Positions 53,114 to 61,647 of a DNA stretch of 64,000 bases are shown piece by piece (position 1 is the first letter of the stretch; each line of letters starts with the position of its first letter). Origin of the DNA: Perkinsus olseni. Its lineage: Eukaryota > Perkinsozoa > Perkinsida > Perkinsidae. The position numbers and the translations under genes are program-made. The notes under the pieces are model-generated. The model was not told the DNA's origin and did no database searches. It worked only from the letters and a program-made list of their open reading frames with translations. The stretch lies in contig JABANP010000190.1 of NCBI GenBank assembly GCA_013115135.1, positions 27,252-91,251 on the forward strand. Reading direction: 5' to 3'.

Positions 53114-53922
53114 TGGTGGAGAACCCGTCTTCCGATTCCTCGGTGAACCCTGCGGGCTTGCAGATTGCTCAAGCTTTCGGTGTAGAGAATGTTTACCTTT
53201 TACGATATGTTAGTGATGAAGAATTTGCTGAGAAGTGCGAAGAGATGCTCACTGATGAGAAGACGACTGTTGCTGATATATTGACTTGGTGCGATTATAT
53301 GGAGAGTATTGAAGATACTCGTCCCCAGTTGTATCGTTCTGCCAACGTTTCCATTAAGGATGTGCGCGATAGGATGGGTTCCCAGGAAAGACCTGTGGGT
53401 GATGTTATTATTACTACCACTGCTGCTGCTTTAATTGCTGGCTCGACACCGTTCACTGTGACCAGTATTGGCAAGATTGGCTCTGAACAAGTTGTACATC
53501 TGGTATCCGAGGATAGCGAATGTGATAATCTGGTCTGCGACAAAGATGCGATGGGAACTATGGACGATGATGATAGTGGTACTATTATGGGTCATGTTGA
53601 TAATATTGAACCCAAAGTTCTCAAAGTTGTTCATCCTGAGAATAGAGACTGTATTAATTTCGATTCAGTACTATTATTCTTGCCTGATAAACCGACCTTT
53701 GCTGTTGCTGCTGATCCCATTGTTCACACTATTTCTCAGAATGAGTGGTATTGTATTGCTACTACTGCGATGTCAGAAGGTGTTAAGCAGAATGAGTTTT
53801 TCATTAATAGCAGTAAACTTTTCATGAGTGATAGTTACTTTTATCCTGTGAAGAGAAGGAAAAGACTCAAAGCTGTGTTTCCTTTTCTATCGTTTGATCC
53901 TGTCCTCACGTATGTGATGTAG
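53113..53922 (+). CDS. Truncated Gag-Pol remnant of the non-autonomous LTR element (269 aa)
   Basis: Starts MVENPSSDSSVNPAG, homologous to the Gag start of the element at 19619 (also LLRYVSDEEFAEKC versus LLRFLPDAEIDKYC). The second half (ISQNEWYCIATTAMSEG, YFYPVKRRKRLKAVFPFL) matches the region just before the reverse transcriptase of that element (LYQNGWYRVS, NYYPVKGRKRYRIVLPLL). Capsid, protease and polymerase are missing. The frame is intact for 269 codons, so an expressed short Gag-like protein is possible. An Asp-rich stretch follows the stop at about 53957-53997, recalling the acidic Pol tail. Confidence 0.75.
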   Translation: MVENPSSDSSVNPAGLQIAQAFGVENVYLLRYVSDEEFAEKCEEMLTDEKTTVADILTWCDYMESIEDTRPQLYRSANVSIKDVRDRMGSQERPVGDVIITTTAAALIAGSTPFTVTSIGKIGSEQVVHLVSEDSECDNLVCDKDAMGTMDDDDSGTIMGHVDNIEPKVLKVVHPENRDCINFDSVLLFLPDKPTFAVAADPIVHTISQNEWYCIATTAMSEGVKQNEFFINSSKLFMSDSYFYPVKRRKRLKAVFPFLSFDPVLTYVM

Positions 53923-54067
53923 CTAAAGTCCTCAGAGATGCTCGTTTTAATATCGACGATGATGACGATGATGATAATACTGTTGTTGTAAATGATGATT
54001 CCACTTCTTAGCTTTCTTTTATTGTTTTTATTGTCACTGTACGCTTCCGTCTCTTAGGGGAGGGAGA

Positions 54068-54199
54068 TGTAGTTGTGCAAGTGCACAACTATGGCTCCTA
54101 AGCCTAGCCTCACGCTAGTTGATGACTTTATTAGTGTTATTATTGGCAGAATCTCAGGATTCCACTAAACCATTGACTTGAGTTTCCCGATGGTTAACA
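54068..54199 (+). repeat. 3' LTR (132 bp)
   Basis: Identical to 52982-53113, followed by the second GAGAG. Confidence 0.95.
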
Positions 54200-54574
54200 G
54201 AGAGGCTGGATTCTGGCATCTGAGAAAACTGAAAGCTCATGAGTCTGACGCACGCCCAGTATTCCAGTGTAATGGACGCACGAAACCCTTGCCGGACTTG
54301 ACTTTGTGTAGTTGTGCATGGTAGTAGTAAATCTTGGCGAAGCTTTTGACTGGTAGAACGCGAATGAGACCGATGCTGTAATTTTTATGGAAAAGACGAA
54401 CCATGCGCTTTACAACGATGTAAGCTAGCTGAATCCCAATAGTCGTGGAGAAATAATTCCCAACGCACGAACGCACAGAGTGAGAAGCGATGAGACCTCC
54501 AACCTTCGTCAGCGTAAGCCCTTCCCGTAAGAGTTTTAAGCTAAGACCATGGAAGTGGCAGTTGCACTATAGTG

Positions 54575-54687
54575 AATGCAATCATTGCACTGCTTATCAA
54601 CGCTACACAGAGCCCCCGACTAAGCACGAGCACGGCTTCGAGTCTAACTAAGCCGGAAGAACCGGCGTTGGACTATAAACTCACACA
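54575..54687 (+). repeat. SINE-like repeat, copy 4, with 10-bp TSD
   Basis: Mirror of 36584-36696; flanked by CACTATAGTG at 54565-54574 and 54688-54697. Confidence 0.78.
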
Positions 54688-55133
54688 CACTATAGTGATA
54701 ACTACCTCCATTGCTGCTACGCACTTTGGTCTTTGTTCGCATTTGCGGTTGTGCGCACAATGTGCGGCCAATCGTCCCGGCTATCGGGTGCTGTCCTCCT
54801 CACGATACTGAATACACGTTTTTCCTAAACTCCTCTCGAGTCCGGTTCATCATTCGATGAATAGCCAGTAGCTACAGGCCACACTGTACTGACACAACGA
54901 GCAAGTGTGCATAGCAAGTTTGGGATTGAGGGTACCGTACCATCGGTACGCAGCAGCAATCGAGGTCTTTGCCATTATATTGCACAGTATACGCTCCGCT
55001 CGCTTCGCAATAAAACGTACTAGCAACACGGTGGTGTGCTGAAAGTTGGTGTGTTTGACTCATGAGGGGGACGGCTCGGTCCGAGCCGCTCGGAGGCGGA
55101 AGAATACACGAACAATGCACATGGAAATCAGAA

Positions 55134-55155
55134 GGCACTGCCAGTGCCGCACTGG
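55134..55155. repeat. Polymorphic inverted-TSD scar, right only, 8-mer GGCACTGG
   Basis: Exact. The left arm has the single word (CCAGTGCC) at 36130-36137. Confidence 0.93.
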
Positions 55156-55223
55156 ATTAGGGGTTGGATACAATCGTCCTTGTGCGGACGCCGCACAATC
55201 TGTGGTACAAAAGAATGGTTGTC

Positions 55224-55245
55224 GTCGTGAATCACGACTCGTGAT
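55224..55245. repeat. Polymorphic inverted-TSD scar, right only, 8-mer GTCGTGAT
   Basis: Exact. The left arm has the single word (ATCACGAC) at 36054-36061. Confidence 0.93.
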
Positions 55246-55704
55246 ACGAAAAGGGCGGATCCGGTCACCTCAGGGACCTGAACGGCCGCATTGGGTCTTG
55301 GTAGCAGGGAAGCCTCGGTAGGAGCATGGGTATTTGAGGTCGTAGAGGCTGAGAATGAGCACGAGTAGTTTCCAGCAATCTCGGCTCACTCGATTCGCGT
55401 GCGTTCCTCGCCACGGTGTTGTTCGTCCATAGGAAAGATTCTGTTCCTATAACATCTACGATTACACCAATAACATCATTAACTAGCTGCTCAGGCAGCT
55501 CAGGTTAGGAGTCCTCTCAATCTGTGGGCTCAGTCTCAGGTAACGATACTGTGCGGAGCTACAGTACCTCCAGTACAGTTTCTCTCAATTGTTCATACGC
55601 AGATGTGACGACGAAACACCGGCGTCTGTGTTTAGTCGTCTGCTATCATAACTGTTAGTGACAGTCTGCCAGGGATAGCTCCGTGTGCCAGCTTTTGCAT
55701 TCCC

Positions 55705-56054
55705 ATGGATTCTGCTGTGTCCACACTGGGCCGCTTCGCTGTCACATGGTCGACAGTTTGGAGGAATCTCACCCGCCAGGGTCGATTACATACTACAATA
55801 GTGGTTACGGCAACCTTGTCAATTTTAGCAGTCATGTATCTTCGTGGTCTCAAGAAGAAGGAGAAGAAGATTACGAAGAAGAAAGAATCGATTCGCGAGC
55901 TTGGGGGTCCTGTGAACGTAGGTGCACCCTGGCCCCATCGGAAGTGAAATAGTGATCTTCTCAGGGAGATGTCCCACTACTAGGCTTCTTACCATGGCCT
56001 ACCGTGCGCCTCTTCGATCTCTGCCACATTCTAGCTGATACGCATGGAGATGTA
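55705..56054 (+). pseudogene. Cytochrome P450, first exons only, right copy
   Basis: Exon 1 (55705-55911) with the membrane anchor, the 53-nt intron and part of exon 2 (from 55965, GDVPLLGFLPW...) are present, but the gene is cut at the palindromic turn after THGDV. The remaining exons lie 0.5 kb further on and on the opposite strand (56543-58852), so this copy cannot make a P450. Confidence 0.85.
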
Positions 56055-56084
56055 ATACATCTCCATGCGTATCAGCTAGAATGT
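56026..56084. repeat. Perfect 29-bp palindrome with 1-nt centre at a rearrangement joint
   Basis: Arms 56026-56054 and 56056-56084. The first arm is the end of inverted arm A, and the second is the same sequence read back (35244-35273). It is the point where copying reversed direction. Confidence 0.93.
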
Positions 56085-56411
56085 CGGATCAGCTTCAGAT
56101 CCGGGTAACCCGTACGTGTATGCCATGCATGCATGCTGTTCTACAACGGGTGTCCATACCGACGCGTTACTATGCATGAGCCGATCGATACTGAGTTAAA
56201 ACGTATCACTCTGACTTCACAACTCGACAAAGCAAATAGCGAAGACAGTCACTGTTTGACGGTGTGTAGTGACGAGACACTCGCGATATGGACTCTCCCT
56301 CCGAACACCCAACTCGCAAACCACGAGAAGTACCCTTTCTCGAGCCGAGAATCTCGGCTAGGGGAAACTGCATCCTATCGTTGAATATGGTGCGATACAT
56401 CGCGCCGCAGC
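56082..56411 (-). repeat. Duplicated segment B, right copy
   Basis: Reverse complement of 28328-28656. It overlaps the preceding palindrome by TGT and the following segment by GC. Confidence 0.9.
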
Positions 56412-56542
56412 CAAGTGATAAAAAAGGTTTGGTAAGCGTAACGCTCAGAGCGTCCATTATATGCACCCAGACTACGTACGAGACTCTTGTAACAAGAGTC
56501 TTTCTGAAGAGACTTCACCGGGCAAAATAATGCCAATCAAGA

Positions 56543-58852
56543 TTGTCGTGGAACGAAAGCCAAATAGAGCTTCTGTGGCAAGAAAGTAAACCTATAACCT
56601 CGTTTCACCATGTTCAGCGGGGCAGCAGCGGATATATCTTCAAATTCTGCCAACAATGTAGCCAAGATAACTGTCACCTCTCGAATGGCCAGGTATCGCC
56701 CGGGACAATAACGCGGACCGCCCCCAAAGCAGTGTTGGCATAAAGGTCGTCCTATTTTTCCTTTTCGCGTTTTCCCGCCTTTTCTTTCCGCCGCAATTCA
56801 CCACTGTTTATTAGGGTTGAACGACGAAATTTTCGGCTGCTAAGCAGAATGCACGTTACAACTGTGGTCGCCCTTCGCCTCTGTTCTCTCTGTAGCAAGA
56901 GACCCATTGGATGCCGTGTCACGTGCACGCATGCGCAAGTGTGACTCACACAAAGTGTGTCAAGTGTGAGTCACGCTGATCAGACGTCACACTGTGTGAC
57001 GCCTGATCATACTCCTTATCGAATCTTCTCCTAAAATTCTCCTTTGTCTTAACTACAACGATACTCTTATCAGCGGCATACTAGTAAATTTCCAATTTTT
57101 CGGCACCTGGTACCTTACAGCGGTTCGATCATCTGTAGCCGCTTATTGACTCTATCTCTTTTCCCTACTGATGGCCGCCTGATCCGGGTATTGAGGTTCG
57201 AGTTGAATTCAATCGAAGCTTCTGATTTAAAAGTGCTGCTTCCGATATCGAGAGAGTACCGATGTAGAATACGGAGCGTCCGGAGGTTCTCGGGCGCGCT
57301 TTCTGAACAAGATCGCTGGCGAAACCTGCCGGGGTACGCATGAAGAAGCTTCGGATGTAGCCGAAGGAATTTCAGAAAAACACTATTTTCCGCTATTTTC
57401 CTATTTCAACAAAAAAATTACCAGAAAGAAAAAAATAATCTATTTTTCCACGTTTATGCCAATACTGCCCCAAAGGCAAGATGATGGCTGACGCGACTCG
57501 CATCCACGGTTTTCCCATCATCCCCAAACCACAGTTCAGGCCTAAAACATAATGAAATCGCCGCTCTGATCCTGCAGAACAGATCCTTGCCTGAAATATG
57601 TTCCACCATGTACGGGTTGGGACATCGCCTTCCGAAGGAGCAGGAGGAATGACGTGCGGGCGGGAAACTCTACGTCTGCGACGCTTGTAGCCTCGGTATT
57701 GGAGAGCGCCATAACACCGAACGGAGGTTGGAGCTGCATACAACAAGACTCAGCCCTACGGAAGCCTTGCGAATATTGCGCAGTACTCTCAATGTCTCCA
57801 AAACGCAGCATTGCAGGAAAGGTAAGCGTTCAGTATCTTCCTTTGTAGTCGAAATTATTCCTTCCAGAGAGTCAACCTCAGCCCTCGCCCTGCGCTGTGC
57901 ATCGGGATAGAGGCAGAAGTAGTAGAGCGCCCAAGATACAGTTACCGAGGCAGTGTCACTACCCGCTATCAAGAATCTGAGGACGTTGAAGATCTATCGC
58001 CAATACCACATCGGGCCGCAAATGCACGGGGAAATGCCCTCACGTAGATAGGTTTCCGATGAGGTCGTTCTCCGGAAGGGCCAGCATTTTATCCAGCAGA
58101 TCCGGCTTTTCACCAGACTTCGCCAACTTCCTGTCCTCTTTTCTTGCACGGATGATATCACCGCAATGTTCGTGTAGTAGCTTGGCATACTTATGGTACT
58201 GACAGAAGAGGCGAATCAGTGGAATTAGTATGGCGATGATCTCATGCCCTACATTTTTCACTGCGGGGTCGAGGTTGAATGGAAAGATGTTGCGAGTAGA
58301 GAGAGGAAAAGCGGCCCGCTCCAGACCGAGTGACACGCCTTCGAGATAGCCGTTAATAGTGTTCTGGACATCCTGTGATTTGCCATTAGCTGCCTCACCT
58401 ACAGAGTTATTCACGCAGTAGCCCTAAACGAGACGAAGTTGAATTCCGTACCATCTCCACCAAGAAAGTTCAAGTCGATTCCAAACGTCGTGACGCATAG
58501 AATGTCCAGTGAACAGCGCGGAATCCATTCTTCAGGTTTGCAAAGGATTCGGCCCTCTCGATCGCGAGATAAGGCCTTAATTTCTTTTGCCTGACGAAAG
58601 CAGCAACTATAAGGCAGCAGTACTATTCACAGCATGCACAATCGTTCGACCATCCTACCAGTTTTGATGCAACATGTGCTATCTTTGGGAGCATTGCATC
58701 GCAGTGCACCGCATTGAATGCAGGTGCTCCCAGTCTTCGGTTCCTCTTCCATGTTTCTCCTTCGCTATTCACCATTCCCTTAACCTCGGCCTCATCCTCG
58801 TTCATCCGCCGGATAAAAAGTGGGTGACCAATTATTTTCAACACCATCATTC
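56543..58852 (-). pseudogene. Cytochrome P450, 3' two thirds, right copy, interrupted by a MITE
   Basis: Same exons as 31596-33169: LRMMVLKIIGHPLF, EGETWKRNRRLGAPAFN, IAGSDTASVTVSWALYYF, ETLR, LQPPFGVMALSNTEATS and the haem region. The frame after SNTE is intact here, unlike the left copy. The MITE at 56730-57467 splits the exon just at the haem loop (between CCCCAAAG target copies). The 5' exons are on the other strand, so the locus is dead. Confidence 0.82.
56730..57467. mobile_element. hAT-type MITE (738 bp), 8-bp TSD CCCCAAAG
   Basis: Terminal inverted repeats CAGTGTTGGCATAAA and TTTATGCCAATACTG match at 14 of 15 positions. The duplication CCCCAAAG lies at 56722-56729 and 57468-57475. 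The left copy has the single empty target at 31781-31788. A CAG-start TIR with an 8-bp TSD is diagnostic of hAT. There is no transposase inside. Internal GTGTGAC-type repeats lie at about 56937-57010. Confidence 0.95.
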
Positions 58853-59676
58853 TTAACACACGGAGAATTTCATCACAAGGGTGGTTCGTGCCAACACTTA
58901 AGCAGCAATTTCAACACTTGCCATTGCAGAGAGTTTTTTTCCTAACACTTCTTATTTCAACACATCCTAGTGTTGGAAGAAGCCCTACCAGAAACAGTTT
59001 TTTTCAACACTGCAGTGGTCTTTTTTAAACACTTAACTTTCTCCTGATTCTACGCTCCTTTGCGAGGCTGCGAACTTCGCAGATACTCTGTGCTAGAGAG
59101 TAACATGCCCCGTAGAAAACCGAGTAGAAAAACCGACCGAGCCGCCTGAGAGCTGCAAATTAGTGCAAAACGCAAGACCGAATAGGCCGGAAACACGGAG
59201 TTCACGATCCCTAGAGCAGGGAACACACATCGAAAAAGACAGAAGGTCAGACATTTGATTAATTCGTGCACCGTTGAGTGACTTTCACTGGAAGGCTTCC
59301 GGAGTATACGCCCTCTAAAGGGTAGCATCTGTGTGACCAAGCGAGTGGTTGTGTGGAATACGCATTCGACTTACAATGAACTAGAAGTGTTGTATTTCCG
59401 AATTCCCGACCTCCGCTAATTCGGATTCGAAGAAGTTGAAGAAGTTTTCCGTGGTAACCAATGGTTACTAACCATGCTATTACTCGATGAACTACTTGCC
59501 GTGGTTTTCAGTCCATCCACGTCGGTAGGGTGGACCTGGAGAGCTTTGAACTTCTTGAAACGGGTTGGACGTCCCCATTATCATGCCGTTTCCTTCCCTG
59601 TACGATTTTTGGCGGAGGTATCTGGGGAAAGGATATCACAGGAAGATGTCCTAGTCAACGAATCGTAAGAGCAGAC

Positions 59677-60060
59677 TTAAGTACCTTGGTGGTTCGAAGT
59701 AGACGAGTGTCGAGCTGTTTCCCTGGGAAAAACTTCGGCAGAGCTTCGACTACTCCTAGTAGTCAAAGTTCCAGAGACCAGAGAAGCAATCTCAGAGACC
59801 ATCGCCGGAGAAGTCCCCTCCTCATTGTCATTTTCTGCTCTGCTAACGAGGCAAACATGATAACATTGCCTAGACTGGCAACACATAGGACATGTACATA
59901 TCCGCATACCACGTGGGTCCCATAGCGTACGGACGAACTTTATCTCGTAGATACTATACACCTGTTCCACCCAATCGCGGGGATTCTTATGCCTCCTGCT
60001 TTGCCGAGCACCCACAGCTGCCCCGTCTAGAGATCGCGACTGCCGAGATGAGCTCGCCAC
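59677..60060 (-). CDS. Unassigned 127-aa Cys-rich frame, right copy
   Basis: Same as 34000-34383 with one visible residue change (Pro to Phe near the C-terminus). Confidence 0.33.
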   Translation of the reverse strand: MASSSRQSRSLDGAAVGARQSRRHKNPRDWVEQVYSIYEIKFVRTLWDPRGMRICTCPMCCQSRQCYHVCLVSRAENDNEEGTSPAMVSEIASLVSGTLTTRSSRSSAEVFPRETARHSSTSNHQGT

Positions 60061-60227
60061 ATAATACCGTAGGTGCGGCGTGGCTGTGTATACAATATGT
60101 GGATCACATTCCTGAACTTTAGCCAGGGAAGCTGGCTGAGGTTCGAGCCGCGTAGAGCAAGTTTTGCTATCATCGGTCTATATCATCGGTTTTCCAGGAA
60201 CTACACGAGTGGCTGGTATTACAAGCA

Positions 60228-60249
60228 GGCGTAGTCTACGCCGCGTAGA
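60228..60249. repeat. Polymorphic inverted-TSD scar, right only, 8-mer GGCGTAGA
   Basis: Exact. The left copy has the single word at 34551-34558. Confidence 0.93.
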
Positions 60250-60790
60250 GCGACTCGAATCTATGCGTTCGTCAGCAAATCGACGAGAATAGATGGCAGA
60301 AGTGTCACTCATTTCGAGGGGGGGGGCGCAAAGTAAAGCTGGGCGAGCCGCAGTAACCAATCATTGAGACTCTGAAGAATGGAGCTTGGGCAGAAGCCAG
60401 GCGCCACTAACGAGTCGTTAGTAACGATATCAACGCAACACAGACTAGGGCGAGAAACATACTGAACGTTAACCCAGGATCGATGCGAGAACGGCAAGCG
60501 TAATATAAGCAAAAGGCAAGGAGCGGAAGGGTTCGGGGAGCGGACTCCGCTCAGCGGAGACAGATATGAAGGTGCTCAAATAACAACTCTGATAGGCGAA
60601 GTGCCGTTCACGAATATGTATGTAAGTGTTGCAAAAACCAGCAAAACAACGATCTTTCGCAACACTCAAAAAGTGTTAAAAATGATGATGGTGAAAAAAG
60701 ACTGCCGAACAAAAGAGTTGAAAATGACAGTGCAAGTGGTGCAAAAACAGGTGTTTAGAAAAACTCCGGTGAGGAAAAACGATTTACTCG

Positions 60791-61647
60791 TCATACATCC
60801 ACTCCACGAGTGCGGCCGAGGATGGCTCGACGGCGTGCGTCCCCTCTTATCGTTCTCACCTTGTTGGTGTATCTAGTGCCAATTAAACGTTCGCTTTATT
60901 GTTTCGTGTTCTAGCAGTGTCGATGGCTGATGTACTGGAGTGGCACAACGTTTGGTGTTGTGCCTCATGATGAGACTCTTCGGCCGTAGACTACGGCCCG
61001 TAGCACTCCTCGCTGGGATTAGCTATGGGTCTGCGGAGGAGGGCCTCTCCGTGTCACGCTATTTGCAGGTGTATTCGGCCTCCTAATTTCTCAACGCGAT
61101 ATCCTTCGAACACGAATTTCTGAGTGAGCACAAGCAATATCACGAGGAACCAATCTGGCGGAAATGGCGCCGTCGCCCGCCGACTGTTGCCACTGAGGGC
61201 CGGAAGTTTGTCTTAGGCCGGAGAACCTGTCGAAGGGCAAATTCTCCCACTTGATTGCGGCGTGCACGCACGTGAACTGTGCAAGCTCATGAGAATTCGA
61301 TCTGAACCCATATCAGCCTTGTCTCTATATGTCTCTGATATATGTCTCAGCCTTGTCTCACGATATAGCGTCACTCCCTTTCCCGCTCGGCTATAACGTG
61401 AGGACGTCACCGTCTCTCGTGACGTGACGTCTCTCGTGACGTGACGTCTCTCGCGACGTGACGGCGCCACGTCACGCCCTGGTGTCACGAGGGATTAAGC
61501 CTGGCAACGTTCACAATGGGCTAGACCATCTCCTGTACTCCGGGCCTTTTACCCTTCCCCGTATCATCTAATGCTTCTATCTCGCTTGTGGGTCAGATCC
61601 GCTGATCTATTGTGTGTTGTAGCGTCTGAGACCTATCCAACATCTCA
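60791..61647. other. Intergenic DNA upstream of the last secreted gene
   Basis: No gene seen. It includes a one-mismatch scar at 60983-61004 (8-mer GCCGTAGT) and the CGTCAC-rich tandem repeat at 61411-61461. Confidence 0.5.
61411..61461 (+). promoter_or_regulatory. 17-bp tandem repeat of GTGACGTGACGTC-type words, candidate promoter element
   Basis: Three copies of CGTCTCTCGTGACGTGA (third with one change), 190-240 bp upstream of the secreted gene at 61648, flanked by further CGTCAC words. Similar words cluster upstream of other secreted genes in the window. Confidence 0.5.

Larger units (their letters stand above)
52982..54199 (+). mobile_element. Non-autonomous LTR element (1218 bp), TSD GAGAG, inserted in the right arm only
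   Basis: Identical 132-bp LTRs (52982-53113 and 54068-54199), TG...CA, flanked by GAGAG at 52977-52981 and 54200-54204. The left arm has the empty site, with one copy of the target (CTCTC) at 37067-37071. The internal part joins a Gag start to a remnant of Pol with everything between deleted. It has a polypurine tract (GGGGAGGGAGA) and a primer binding site. Movement would need proteins from a related full element. Solo LTRs of the same family lie at 12244 and 25138. Confidence 0.96.
47772..56054 (-). repeat. Inverted-repeat arm A, right
   Basis: Reverse-complement copy of 35245-42259, enlarged by the LTR element at 52982 and three scars. Ends in the palindromic turn at 56026-56084. Confidence 0.95.
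58857..60782. mobile_element. 1.9 kb TTAA-flanked insertion, right copy
   Basis: Copy of 33170-35092; flanks TTAA at 58853-58856 and TTTA at 60783-60786. The duplicated segment ends four bases beyond it. Confidence 0.65.
56410..60790 (+). repeat. Duplicated segment C, right copy
   Basis: Direct copy of 31469-35100 with the hAT MITE at 56730-57467 and a scar at 60228-60249, and without the scar found at 33872 in the left copy. Confidence 0.92.

Noticed and set aside
28328..60790. Whole duplication as a simple assembly error
   Set aside because: The copies differ by clean insertions with TSDs (GAGAG, CCCCAAAG), scattered substitutions and polymorphic scars, which a collapsed or duplicated contig would not create. 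A chimera of two diverged haplotypes at the joints remains possible and needs long reads.
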